DNA of 64,000 nucleotides from Rotaria sordida (Eukaryota > Rotifera > Eurotatoria > Philodinida > Philodinidae): the NCBI GenBank assembly GCA_905250125.1, contig CAJNOL010000714.1:1-64000 (forward strand), in the 5' to 3' direction. Made by a program: the position numbers and the translations under genes. Positions 13,861-26,064 of the stretch are shown in pieces. How positions within the stretch are numbered: the first letter of the stretch is position 1; each line of letters begins with the position of its first letter. Under the pieces are notes generated by a model that made no database searches, was not told where the DNA came from, and saw only the letters and a program-made list of their open reading frames with translations.

Positions 13861-15058
13861 TTCTAAAATATAAGTCTAATTTTCTATTGTGTACGTTCTC
13901 TATCATCATTTTCTTCTTTTTTTAATTTAAAATTTCCAAAACTAAGAAGACATCAATAAAAAAATCATGAAAAAGTCTCAGTCGACATCGATGATTTGTA
14001 CATCAAATTACACCTTTATTCACAAACAAACCTTGTCAACATCAAAACGAAAGTGAAATAAAAACTTGTTACAAGCTAAAGACAATGATCAAGAGAGAAT
14101 AATAAAATGACTACTTTTCAAATAGTAATACTTAATAGTCCTCCAAACGATTTTAATAATATTTATTTTCTTTAAAATTTTTGCAATTTGAAACATATCA
14201 TAAAAAAGAAACCCAAAAATATTACACTTACTTTACTGTCACTAGTAGAATAACTGCCACTTACTTCTCTAAAGGTGTATGCTATTTCACATCAATTGAA
14301 AATACAACAATTATCTACCTAACAATTTTTGTTATGCATGGTTGATTATTATTTCAACATTCAATGTATACGAAACAAATTAATTAGAGTTACGGTGCTC
14401 GATTGACTTCTCATCACGTTTCATTTAACATGACAATTAATGTAAAACACGCGAACACATCTTATTGATACTACTGCAACATTACTTTTCTCTTTTTATT
14501 TTTGATATATATCAATATTGATTCTATCTTTTACTTTTAGTGAAACGAATGTTAAGAGATTCGTATTGAATCGGCGCAACATGAAATGTCTGATTCAAGT
14601 TTAAGTATAAATGAGACTTCAAATGCATGATATCAATTCGAAAATAAGAAAAATAAAATAAAAGATAAAATTTTGTTCGAGGTTGAATGTGGATCTCGAT
14701 GTCCTATGTAAAAATTTTTGGCAATTTAACGATTAAAAATGTTACAATTTCGATCGTGTAAACGCGTTAATTCTTTGAATAACGCATGACAATGTGTTAA
14801 ATTCGATAGCGCATATATATAGTAGTATTGAGAATATTCTAGACTGTTATAAATCACATTCATGATCAGTAGTTTTCAGTCATCAATATTTCTTCAGTTT
14901 CACTTATTTGATCAGAAAAATTTACATCAACAAGTGCACTTGAATATTGTACACAATCAACTATATACAAGAGCGCAATAATAATTAAAATACTACTTTG
15001 TTAGTTATCTTAAGATTCAGTTTTTTCGACTATTACGTATTTTTTGTTTAGCAACCTA
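13861..15058. other. noncoding stretch upstream of the FG-GAP gene
   Basis: No exon with support was found. It should hold the promoter of the minus-strand FG-GAP gene, but no specific element could be named. Confidence 0.4.
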
Positions 15059-15109
15059 GGTGTAGGTAGTGTGGGTGAGTGTTTCTTCTTTTCACACTCA
15101 CATCCTCAA
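15059..15109. repeat. telomere-like palindrome, short
   Basis: A G-rich arm (GTGTGGGTGAGTG) is followed after about 11 bases by a C-rich arm (CACACTCACATCC). The order is G arm then C arm, as in the other palindromes of this window. Confidence 0.65.
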
Positions 15110-16080
15110 GTAAAACTTGAGAAAGTATGCCACATGTGAGTCAGGCTCAGGAAAATTTCATCTTGACTCAATACAGTAGATATGAATTTTTTCGAATATT
15201 TCAAGGACTATCGTTCTTGATCGCAAGAAACGTATAAAAAAATAAACTATAGACTCATTATTTAATGCCTTAAAAGAAAAATTATATTTTCTTCCATTTA
15301 ACAGAGTAAATATATCGACAATGCGGAATTGAATATTCTGAATTAGTTTCATTCTTCGTCAAATATTTTTGATATTTTTCTTTTCGACATTCTTGCATTT
15401 CGATACTTTATTTTCCAATGTTTTTCAACTTTTCCTAACTTTTCAGTTCGAAGAATACCTTTTTTGTGCTTTATTTTATTTACCAACTACTGTGTATTTT
15501 TTTCCCTTGAGTTCTTGATTTTCGATCTTCTCATCTATTTTTATTTTTGTCATTCTGTTTCATCAATATTTTATCTCTCTACCGATTTACATAACGATAC
15601 CTCTGGTTTTATCCCATACTTATTATCTTCAATCCTTTTGCTCATGTTTCTTACATTTAAAAGCGAACGTCTGTTCTTTTTACTATCATATAAATTCTTT
15701 TTCGAGGACAGGATTATCTCAAGAGGGAATATTCTCAACTGATACCTACAGTTCGAGCTCGTTTTTTCCCTATAATATTCATAATTGATCAAAACGAATT
15801 CATTATCTCTGGGCGCTATCTGATAGTTTTTCATTCACCTTGGCATTAAATCAACGAATTAGTATAAATCACCATCGATCACTAACGTTATCAATCAGAT
15901 CATATCTTTGGCTTAACGAAACTTCAAACAATATGGTAAATTGAATTGTTGATCGAAAGACACATCAGAGTGATTGCATTGAATGTAAAATTAACTATAA
16001 TGATACCTTATCCTTTTCTGTAGAGTGATGAACATTTGTTCGATTCAATTATCGAAACGTTAGATTTCTTAGATTCACCA
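15110..16080. other. noncoding stretch
   Basis: Overlapping open frames on both strands at 15464-15834 have no ATG/splice context or recognisable content. No feature was called. Confidence 0.4.
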
Positions 16081-16155
16081 GGGATGTGGGTATCGGTGAG
16101 CGATTGAATAAGTATCTATTCTCCACAATAGCACGTACATGCACACCCACACCCT
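16081..16155. repeat. telomere-like palindrome abutting a gene fragment
   Basis: The left arm GGGATGTGGG is followed by an unrelated spacer of about 50 bases and the right arm CACACCCACACCCT. Coding sequence of an SGNH-hydrolase starts directly after the right arm. Confidence 0.7.
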
Positions 16156-16501
16156 TTTCATTATGATTGGATTATTGTTTTAGGTGGAACAAATGATTTA
16201 ACTTATAAACAATCAGCTGAAAATATATTTAATCACGGTTTAAAACTAATTTATGATATGATTCTTGAAAGAAAAAAACTAAATACAAAATTATCAGTTA
16301 TGACTATTATTGAAAATGGTTTTTATATCAGATAGTGCTTATGATAAACAACGAACAAATTTAAATGATATGATTAGAAATTATGTTAAAAATTATCATG
16401 ATCAAAATCGAATATGTCTTATTGATATTGATAAACATATTAATTATCATTCTATGAATGATATTCCAGAAATTTTTAATAAAATACATCAACAATCATG
16501 A
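16156..16501 (+). pseudogene. SGNH/GDSL-hydrolase fragment
   Basis: The reading starts at YDWIIVLGGTNDL, the block III motif (GxND) of SGNH esterase/lipase-like hydrolases, and continues for about 50 residues. It then shifts frame by one base in a T run near 16319-16323 and continues to a TGA at 16499-16501. The second part contains NRICLIDIDKHI. The N-terminal half with the catalytic GDS serine is absent; telomere-like repeat stands in its place. The usual C-terminal DxxH motif is not evident either. It is a dead fragment: truncated at the 5' end and frameshifted once. Confidence 0.7.
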
Positions 16502-17425
16502 CACCTTTGCTGTGTGTTCAAATATATATCATAGGCTAATGTAAGTCTTAATCACCTTCGTCTATTAATTCTTTTCTCATCGATAATCCATGTTCTCAGT
16601 TTGCACACTGAATGATATCGACAGAATTTTTTTTTCCATTATATTCTTTTTGATTAAGTTGTTTTCTTATGTAGATATTTTCTATAGAATAAACAAAAAC
16701 AATTTTGCTTTGATCAATAGAAGATTAAATTCTATTTGACAAAATAATAATCAGATCAAATATATTATAAGATGAATTAATTAGACAAATCATTTATTTA
16801 ATGAGAATTTTTCGTTTGGAATTGTCGTTGTTTTATTTTTTGTTCATTTGAATGAAGATAAAATAACTGTTGGCTAATGTCTTCAATTCAGAATTGATTC
16901 CATTGTTTGAAATCTTTCTTCACGATTGAGTTCATTTTTAATGACATAAAATTTAAAACAGTATTCGCTTCTTTAGCATGATAGAGTTGAAAGTTTTATT
17001 GGTTATTGGATCATGAAATAATGACGAGTTGAATACATATGAATAATTCGAACTGAAAATTGTCAAAAAAATGTTCTGCTTTAATTTAATCAATGAGAGA
17101 AGTCTTATATTGTTCATCTGTCTATTTCGATATAACTTGATGGTTGTTCGATAAAGATGATCAAATCTTTGTTATTATCTTTCCATAACAGTGAGAGAAC
17201 AGTTGATTCTTTTCCATTGTAATTATTTGTGTACAATGTGTTCCCAGTATAAGGATGCACTTGAAACAAGCAATATATATATTTTCACTTCTATTCTTTT
17301 CTCTACCAAACTTTTATAAGCAAAGTCGTTGCGTTGTGTAATTTTGATAAAACATATGAAGACGTACAAGTGTTATTGCGTAAAATTTGTGTAATATTAC
17401 AAAAAGTATAAAAATAATTTTTAGA
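16502..17425. other. noncoding stretch
   Basis: AT-rich; nothing recognised on either strand. Confidence 0.4.
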
Positions 17426-17497
17426 TGTCTCAGCCAAGAATCGAACTTGGATGACACGATTTTCAGTCGTGCGTCTTCACCATTAGACTACTGAGAC
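17426..17497 (-). tRNA. tRNA-Phe (GAA)
   Basis: On the minus strand a full cloverleaf folds. The acceptor is GTCTCAG/CTGAGAC. The D arm is GTC...GAC with a GG-containing loop. The anticodon stem CACGA/TCGTG encloses the loop CTGAAAA (anticodon GAA, U33 present). The T arm is CCAAG-TTCGATT-CTTGG. The discriminator base is A. There is no intron. A T run follows within about 15 bases downstream. All stems pair without mismatch. The D arm (GTCTAATGGTGAAGAC) looks more like a Glu/Asp-type body than the usual Phe body, so charging identity rests on the anticodon and A73. Confidence 0.88.
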
Positions 17498-20018
17498 TTA
17501 TGCTTTTGAGATTCAGTTGAAGTTTTCATTTTGTATACAAATCAAAGCACAGCGTAAAATAACAGAAAGAGCACATAAATGAGAACTGTTTATTCACATA
17601 TGATTCACTTTATTCGTTTTCATGTGAATCAGGATATGAATTTGGATTGTAAATAGAAAGACATACCCGCACACTCTCATACTAACATAAAACACTTAAA
17701 ATGATACCTCTATTTGATAATAAATTTAATATAAAATATTGCAGGAGAGAAAAAATAGAGGCGGAAAGACTTTTGTTCCGGGGGTATAGTTCTAAATCAA
17801 CAAATCTCAAAGGACAGTTGATATTTGTACCGATGGCGTTTCGTCCTTGGATTTACCAGTAATGCAAACATAGAAGATTAAAATTATAATAAGCAAGAAG
17901 TCAGCACTGCTGAGGCCCAATGTAAATATGTACAGGAATGGATGGCAATAGATATTATTGTGTTTTAGTGATTTAGTTGCCCAAATTATACCCTAAGGAT
18001 AAAAAGAAAAAGTGCATGTAGACTACTTTTATCGATGAAGTTGGCGTTGATGCATACAACTAAAGCCCACATATAGGAAAATAGACAAAACATTGATGTT
18101 GTCATTTCGAGCAAACGGTTGCAACACTTCTTATTTTGATTATTCCAGATAGCCATGACGACAACCTATACGAAATGATGTACGTTCATGACAAATAATC
18201 TCAATGATCAAAAATTAAAAAAAAGATGCATGAAATGACGTATTTCTACTTGTACATTCTTTATTTTTATTTTCTTTTGTATCACCTATGCTATGGTATG
18301 GCACCATAAAACAAGAGAGAAACGATGGAGTTTTTAGTTTTCGAGATATGAAATCTATGCTTGTGTATTTACAGACTTTTCAAAACTTTCTTTAATTCTC
18401 AATGAGTCGAAGATGTATCACGTATCGTATGACAAAAGTCACGATTTTCTAAACTATTGTTGAAATTTCACAAAATTTTCCTCAATGCTCTTCGAAATTG
18501 ATGATTTCTACAGTTTTTTGGGATTTCTTTCGTGCAATCTGACTCTGTTGAACTTCCAAATAATAGTTGTCAATTTTACTGGTGCACACTGAGCTTTTAA
18601 TTACCTTCAAGAAAATTTTGTCTTCATTGTAATCAAATCATAATAGGAAATCTCACGAGAAGTTCGCCGTTTCCCCTTATCATATCGTGTGTATATTACA
18701 TCTGGTTCTCTTTCGTTATATTGAAATGTATGAAGATCTGCATGCCATTCATTTTCGTTTTGTAAAGTGAATTGAAAAAACTCAAACAATTTAAACAAAA
18801 TCGTCTTTCCAAAACTATATCTTCATGATCTTTTGTTGAAATAGCGCGATTTGTGGTCAGCTAGTAGACCGTAGTGGTTTCTGTTGAATCATATAAAAAT
18901 CTTCAAGCAACCTCTAGTTCGCACTTTTATATAAACGGTGGAATTATTGGCACTTTGATCTGAATTACACATTACATGTCAAGTAATGTGGATCCATCAG
19001 TTATTCCCAATGATGCATTTGAAATCTTCACAACAAAAATGGCTCTAGTCTCATTCACCACCTTTCTTTTCACTAAGACTCAAGCATAACCTAATAACAA
19101 GTTTACTAAACGACAGTTCGAACTCTCGTTTACGGAACCTGAAATTAATTTAGTTATCGACTAATATAGGACAGTGTAGTTCAGAATGCACTCACATCTT
19201 ATGCTGATTTTCTTTATAACTTGGCAAAAGACATAAATAAAATCACTCAAACGATTTGAACCACTCTAGCAGTTTTTGTTGGAGTGAATTTTCAAGCTTC
19301 GACTATTTTTTGCATTGCTTCTCAGAGAAAAGATGATCTTCTGTTTCTTCTCTATTTCGCATAGCAAATAACCTACAATAACAGATAATGATCTTTAACC
19401 AGAGCAACCAATTAGATAAATTTCGTTTTTCTTTTTTTTTTGATACACTATTAATCGTTCGATCATTTCCCAGACGTATGATAGCTTCATAGAAAAAACA
19501 TAGGTTCTAGTCCTCAGATATAGCAGATTTTTCCTCGCAAAACAAGTAAGGTATCAGCCCGCAATGCTGAAAGGGAACGAAATCAGACTGACCTGTGGGA
19601 TATAGTTAAAATAAACAAATACTGAAGAAATTCGAATGACTGAAAATAATCAGTTTTGTTTAGAGATTAAAACTCAGTCTGTAAGAGAAAGTGTCTTCGA
19701 TCGGAGTTAATTGGAAGTTTTCCTGCTTTTTTTCTCTTGACGAATCAAGCCTTAGTCACATAGACGAACATGTAACACATGCAAAAATTATCCCCTTTAA
19801 GATTCAGACTAGTCGATAAAATCAGTAAAACTAAACAATTGGAAATAAATTTTTGTTTGCTTAACCTATTAATATTATGTTTCCTTCCAAGAAACTTTTC
19901 GTTGTCATTAGATAAAAGAGTTCGAATCATTTGTTGGGATGCTAAATATTCGCTTTTTTTCAAAGCTCATATCCTAAATATGATAAAAGAAGGATATAAT
20001 ATCTGTTGAATGCCTCAC
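17498..20018. other. noncoding stretch
   Basis: A short C-rich telomere-like tract lies near 17666-17680 (ACCCGCACACTCTC) without a G-rich partner. Minus-strand open frames at 18607-18798 and 19745-19963 have no start/splice support. Confidence 0.4.
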
Positions 20019-20396
20019 TTGAACGGCCGTTAGCCAACAGTAAACAATGCCTAGTACACCAAAAACAATTAACCATACAGGTACTTCAGGAGAACTTGCA
20101 CAATCCAAATACTTTACAGCACCACCAATAAGAGCAATAAATGAAATCAATGACGAAAGAATAAGAATGAGCACTACCGTCATCGAACGCTTATGAATTG
20201 CGCATTGCTTCTGTAACTTTGGAAAACATTGATAACAATTTTCATGATAGTTAATAGGGTCTTGTTGCAATTTAACACTAGTTGAATTTGTGGCAGATAG
20301 CTGGACTATTGCAGCTCGATACGATGGTAGAGAGTCAGTCACCGAAGGGACAAGTGGAAATTTTACGATTATATGATAAGCAGGTGGATCATCATT
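20019..20396 (-). pseudogene. exon of a TMEM272-like four-helix membrane protein, rest missing
   Basis: A single exon runs from an acceptor (AAAATAG at 20397-20402) to a GTGAGG donor at 20013-20018, phase 0 at both sides. It reads NDDPPAYHIIVKFPL near its start, then a Cys-rich segment (NCYQCFPKLQKQC). A first membrane helix follows (MTVVLILILSSLISFIALIG), then a second (VPVWLIVFGVLGIVYCWL). Proline-rich N-terminus plus helices with the VPVWLIVFG motif match invertebrate transmembrane protein 272-like proteins, which normally have four helices. No exon for helices 3-4 was found downstream, nor a first exon with ATG, so this is a partial or dead gene. Confidence 0.55.
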
Positions 20397-20801
20397 CTAT
20401 TTTAATGTGAATACTACTCATATGATTATGTTATATTTCCCCAATTATATCTATTATCTGCTTTATAATAAACTTCAATTGATTATTTATATCCTAGGAA
20501 ACCAAAAAAAAAAAATAAAGTTCATACTGGTTGTTTCCAATATGCATCAGTTATTTTTACCTTTTTTCACTTTTACGATCGATTAAGCTTCTCTGTTGGA
20601 ATCATAAGAAGGTGGCATTATATGTACATATGCTGACTACAGCTATACAAATAAGAACGGAGAAAAGAAGTTGTTTTTTCTTTTACATCTTCGTCAAATA
20701 AATAGACTTGGAAGTTTTGAATAATGGAGAGGAATGATTAATTTCATGTGTGACAAAAAAACTGCGCAATACCCATGTTATTGAATATGAAATTTATTGA
20801 G
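20397..20801. other. noncoding stretch
   Basis: Upstream flank of the membrane-protein exon; a first exon would be expected here but was not identified. Confidence 0.35.
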
Positions 20802-20972
20802 CAGGGTGTGGGTGTGTTTATGGCTGTGGGTTTGGGTATGGATATTTTTTGAATGTAGTTGTGATTGACTAGTAAAACAAGATCAACATCAGTATGCGCA
20901 TCCACACTGACACCTCAAACTCAAACACACACCCACGTTTTACAGCTCGGTAGCCATACCTACACACACCCC
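20802..20972. repeat. telomere-like palindrome, degenerate
   Basis: The G arm 20802-20842 (AGGGTGTGGGTGTG..., with TGGCTGTGGG) and C arm 20899-20972 (ACACACACCCACG, CACACACCCCG) are separated by about 55 bases. Confidence 0.6.
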
Positions 20973-22015
20973 GTATTTGAAAAATGTTTCTTACGACCTT
21001 AAACACTATGGAAAATTCCTGAGCGCGATCAAGAATATCAAACAGGTAGAACACTATTGAATGAATGTGTCATATGCGCTTAGGAGATAGTCGTGTATCG
21101 TCCTTGGCAAATTCCAATGAGTGATCAGTTATTAAAACGAAACTGTAACCATAGTTAAAATCGATTATATCTATTGTGAAGATATAAAAACTACAGATTT
21201 AGAGGAGTTTCTTGTAGAAAGTAGAAAAAAAACACAGAATAAGAGACTAGAGGACTCTTAGATGGAAAACAAAAATGAAAGTATCAGTTTTAGCCGATTA
21301 GCTTTGTTGCTAGTACCTATAACACCATGCTTGTACTTCACCACGTCCAAACCGTTCACAAACTCTTACACCGTGCATACTGTAGGCTCGGCAGCACGTG
21401 GCAACATTACCACCATTGAATGTACTTACAATGCACATGAGAACAATCACTGTTTTTTTCGATTGTTACATAGTATCAAGAACAACATTGAGCCTTGAGT
21501 AAATCCACTCGTTGAACTATCATAACTTCTTGTAATAATTTATCATGCTCAGAATATTTAATGACAATCTGACGATACTTTTTCAAAGAAATTTCTGTGC
21601 CGTTGCTCGACTGCTTGAGAAGAAAATCTCTAGAAGATATGGCTTGACGGTGGGTGTGGGTGGGGTTGGATGTGAGGGAAGCCGGGGATGGGTCCAAATC
21701 TGTATCCCTAATACTTCAACACTCCTTTTAGATCGTGTCTGACGAAAGAGTTACATATTCTGAATCAGCATCGAATCCTGCATCTGATCAAAATGATGAA
21801 GCTATTCTCAACTTCACCTTTGATATTCTGATTATAATCTTCAATATGATGCATCATTTTTTATATTAAGACGATAGAATGAATGTTCTTCTAACAATAA
21901 AAAATTGAGACAGATACATAATTACAGAGTGTTCTAGCTGATGATACAAAACAAAGAATGACAAAAGTCAGTCATTAAGGATTGCTGGTTTATTTGGTAA
22001 AACCTGTGAAGAAGA
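20973..22015. other. noncoding stretch with one G-rich telomere-like tract
   Basis: At about 21650-21680 there is GGTGGGTGTGGGTGGGG without a C-rich partner. No gene was supported. Confidence 0.4.
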
Positions 22016-23183
22016 TCAACGTTTATGTTCAACAGCACCAACCAATGCCTGAACAATATAATCACCTTTTGAGAACGCATGGTTATTTCCACGTAAACGA
22101 CGGATTTTCTTCTTTTCAGTTTCATAATCATCATAAACATCAACATTTTTCATCGTTCCTTTAAATTTGGTCAAATAAGCAATATCATCTGGCTCATCAG
22201 TACAAAGTAGAAACATCACATGAGTAGTCTCGACATTACGCTCATGTTTCATGATTTGCTCAAATCTTTCCAGATCGGGATTTCCACCGTCGTCGGTTGG
22301 TGCTCCATCGGTAGCAATGAAAATCAGCACTTTTTTCTCCTTATCAACACGATTTTCTGCGAAATTTATGATTTCTTGCAGCTTGCGTGCAAGTGGCGTG
22401 TATCCACTTGGAGGAGGCGTAAATAAACGATCAATGTCCTGTGGATCAGTTATTCCAACAGCATTTTCTCGGTTGAGAAAAAAGACATCTACGCCGTTCT
22501 TGTCAAATACCATTGCAATTTCAATAACGAGCTTGACTATATAGCGAAGCTCATCCCAGCGGGTTCGGTTAGTACCATCGACATTGAAATGCATCGATCC
22601 TGAATCATCACACAGAGCGATTATCTCATACCCATCGAGTTCCTTGAGACGATCACGTTCGCTGACTCGTATTTCATGTTTAAGTGCCAGTGCTTGAAGC
22701 CGCTCGTCAATCTCACCTGCAAAGAGACTTTATTCTTCGAATTTTCTTGATGGTAAGGATTACAACCTGTCGCATGCAGAAACTTTTGGACTCGGACGCG
22801 GGTCTTAAAACTCTTAATAAAATCTTCTAATTCGAATCTGATACTCAATCCAAAGATATGATGTCTTTTTTTTTATAAATCGAACAAAAATTTAAGTTAA
22901 TACAAAGACATATTATACGTATGAGACATATTTTCCGGGTCAGATCCATCCAGTATAAATTTCCAGACTCAAGCCCTAGTCTTCACTCTCACCTTCTCTC
23001 CGAACCATATTGTGTTTATTCGCTTTACTTACGCAGTCGTCCTGTTTCGGTTGGAACCCCTAACTCGACACTACCACTTCCATCCAATGCTTGTTTACCA
23101 ACATCAATCGAACTTCTAATATTATTATTCCCCACAGATGAGTTTCTGCGTCCAGGTATTGGGACAGTCATATATTCACTCAT
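22016..23183 (-). CDS. von Willebrand factor A (vWA) domain protein
   Basis: Exons on the minus strand are 23033-23183 (ATG, donor GTAAGT), 22767-22826 and 22016-22716. The introns are 206 and 50 bp. Phases join to give 303 residues. The first ~50 residues are polar; a helical linker leads to the vWA domain (about 100-290). The MIDAS motif is intact: DDSGS (D107, S109, S111), with a threonine in the PSGYTPL stretch and ATDGAPTDDGG for the remaining metal ligands. A cytosolic, metal-dependent protein-binding role is expected. No signal peptide or membrane helix is seen. The acceptor of exon 2 (GAATTAG) was chosen because it is the only one that keeps phase. Confidence 0.75.
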
Positions 23184-25573
23184 ATCGAATGCTTGATCAC
23201 GATTAGTTGTATTTGATAGAGTCAGTAATTATTTCAGATGAATAGTAACGGTAGAATTAATAGAACCTAAAAATGAGATAGATTCTTGATAATTATATAA
23301 CCGAGATATAACAGATAAATCTTGAAAGATACTGGTTATACGAAAGTTATAAGGTTACTTTGGCTGAATGGAACGATAATTCCAGAAGGACTTCCTAGTC
23401 TTTTTCTGTTTGCTGCAAGTCGCATTCGTTGACAAACATTAGTACGCGTGTACCTTTCCTCCATCTCAAGTTGGGATTTTCCAACTGTGCTACAGGTGTA
23501 TATGTGCATGAGTCACGAATGCTGAAGACATTTAGGGAGATAGCAAACGATACAGATGCAATTTCTTTATCCTGTTTTAAAATATTCATTACATGTTTCT
23601 AAATAACTTACAAGAATTCATGATTGATGATAAGCCATGAAGTTGTTGAGTTTGTTCATTGCATCCTAGTATTTTCTCATAGTAGATACTATATTGAACT
23701 TTTTCGAAATACCAGGTTCGGACTCCTTTATCAGAAAATCATTTGTGATTCTATTTTTGGAAATATACAATCTGATAGTGACTCGCCGTAAAAAGAGAGA
23801 GAAAATAGTATTTACACATCTTTAAAAAACCCTGGAAATGCACAAAAATCCATTGTGAAACGGGTTTGTATTCTTCGAGAAACATAAAACATGAAATTTT
23901 GCAACAAGATTTGTTAATGAATAACGTGAGAAAATCTTGTATTCGTCCACTGTTTTCCTTATTAGACACATTTTTTTGACTTGATTTTTACCTGCTAACG
24001 TTGTGCGTAATTTAAAATGAATATGTTCGAGGGTAAGAAAGAAAACGAAAGCACCTTTTCTCGATAGTAACTTTTTTCTTTTATGTGCTTGTTATAACGA
24101 AGAATTCAATATTTATTTTATTCTAGAAGAGAAGAATCCGTTCTATGGAGACAATATTAACACGATAGAGGACGGTAAACTCGGAAGTAAAAGGAATTTT
24201 TTTCCAACTTTATTACATTACGTTATACTGTTTATGTTGGAAATTTTTTCGATTACTGTACTTTTGATTTCCAGTGTCGATCACTTTTTTATCCACCACA
24301 ACTTCATGCGTTAAATTTTGAGTTATGTTTGGCACATAGTGAATTCAATTTCATATTGGATAATTTCACTTTTCTTGTTATACTACGACAAATATTTATT
24401 TTACTAGAAGCATCAACAATCTAGTGATAACAGTAAAGATTCATGAATAATGATGAAAGCTTATTCTCATATAAGATGTCGTACTCATTGAGCTCTACAA
24501 AATGATAAATATCTAATTCGAAACGAAGCGTAACACTTGTGAACCTTCTTTCTTTAGATGAAGGTGCTACTTAGAAAAAAAAACTTAAAATGTCTTTTGT
24601 CATTGATATCTATTCTTTTTGACTAAACACAAGGGAGAAAAAGCTGATTTCAATCAAGACAATCAACGGCATCGTATTTTTGTGATGTTTAAAGACAGAA
24701 ATCTTATATTGGTTAAAAAGAACTCGAATCCATGATTTCTCGATACTAAAGAATGTGAATACTTATGGATAATGAATGGCAATATTTGATCATCGAAGCA
24801 ATCTGAGCAATCAAAAATTCAGCTTTTTTTCACCTTAATTAAATAAATTCTTTTACCTATTGTATTAATAAATTTAATTCGTCATGTACAAGTGAAAAAA
24901 AACATCATCGTCTCTTTATAATTCTTTTTACTCTGTTTGCGTTTCCAATTGCCATTCAACGTATATATGCTATAGCAATAATGAATGGTCAAATATCTGA
25001 TATACAAAATACTATCCAACGTTTTATATACAATTTTGCTCTTCGATTCAGTTTTTTAGCAAATCGAATTCTGTTTTGTGTTTATACGTTGATCGGACGC
25101 AATATTTTCGAAAAGCACTTTTTGATGTAATATGTTGTATTTACTAAACAGTGATCTCGTAGAATAAATGAGTTTTTGAATGATATGAACATACATATTT
25201 AAGTTTTTGTGTTTGATCATGAAAAAGATGAATATTAACCCTTTCAAGGCGATTCAATTTTGCTAGAAAATAGCTTTAATTTATTGATTTTTATGTATAT
25301 TCATCCTCGATAAGTACACTCGTTGACCTGTTTGATGTGTGCAGCCATTTGCTTTTCTTTTTCTTGTTTGTATCACTACATAGATGATTCTCTTTCTCAT
25401 CCCATTGAGTAATTATTTACGTTTACTTTCTTTTTCGTATATGTCTTACGCAGTTGAAACGAAATAACGAATGAAAATTTCGGTTTTTTTTCTTCTGCAT
25501 TCTTTTCGTAGCGTTATCTTTGATTCTTTTCTCTCACGTGTACTAGAACAATTGAAATTTTGAGCTGATTCAC
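23184..25573. other. noncoding stretch between divergent vWA genes
   Basis: A minus-strand open frame at 23395-23589 looks weakly coding but has no confirmed partner exons. Nothing else was recognised. Confidence 0.4.
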
Positions 25574-25702
25574 ATGTCGTCTGAAGAAACCAATACAGAA
25601 AATAGTGAAAACTCACTGAGTAATGTGAATTCTTTGGATGATGATTTTGTTAGAATGCAATTCGAATCTTCAAGCTCCAAAGACGTTACTGATGATGATT
25701 TA
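25574..25702 (+). pseudogene. 5' gene fragment cut by telomere-like repeat
   Basis: An ATG at 25574 opens an acidic, Ser-rich reading (MSSEETNTENSENSLSNVNS, later DDDFVRMQFESSS). It runs without a stop straight into the G arm of a telomere-like palindrome at 25703. No family is recognised. The reading after that point is repeat-encoded, so the original gene is interrupted here. Confidence 0.45.
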
Positions 25703-25798
25703 GAGGGTGTGGGTGGGATGTGGATAGGTGTGGGTGTAAGTGTATGTATGTGACTGTGGATAGAATGCTCACACACCATCAGCTACACCCACACTCTG
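25703..25798. repeat. telomere-like palindrome
   Basis: G arm 25703-25758 (GAGGGTGTGGGTGGG..., GGTGTGGGTG), short spacer, C arm 25769-25797 (CTCACACACC, CTACACCCACACTC). Confidence 0.75.
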
Positions 25799-25811
25799 GT
25801 GAATTACTTAC

Positions 25812-25924
25812 TTGTTTCACGTACTCAAATTGCACAATGTGTGTTTTTTCTCTTGGCTTATTGACACTTCCATCTTTGGTAAAGACAAATATGACACATG
25901 TTTGCTTGCGTTGCTTTCTTTGCA
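25812..25924 (-). pseudogene. orphan internal exon, unrecognised
   Basis: It reads KQTCVIFVFTKDGSVNKPRE then ...HIVQFEYVKQ and ends at a consensus GTAAGT donor (25806-25811). A possible acceptor lies at 25925-25926. The next exon should lie to the left on this strand, but the telomere-like palindrome starts about 8 bases past the donor. No partner exon was found. Confidence 0.4.
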
Positions 25925-26064
25925 CTATGATTACAGTTTGACTCACAAATAGGATAAACATATTTTCTTACAACACTTTATAGTATAAAAATGCGAATTT
26001 TTTTATGAAACAGTAAAGAGAAATCTATTCTATTAATAAGTCAGAAGGAAATTCAATTTCGACA

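Noticed and set aside
15464-15834. Overlapping open frames on both strands
   Set aside because: No start/splice context, no family resemblance; the two strands cannot both be real.
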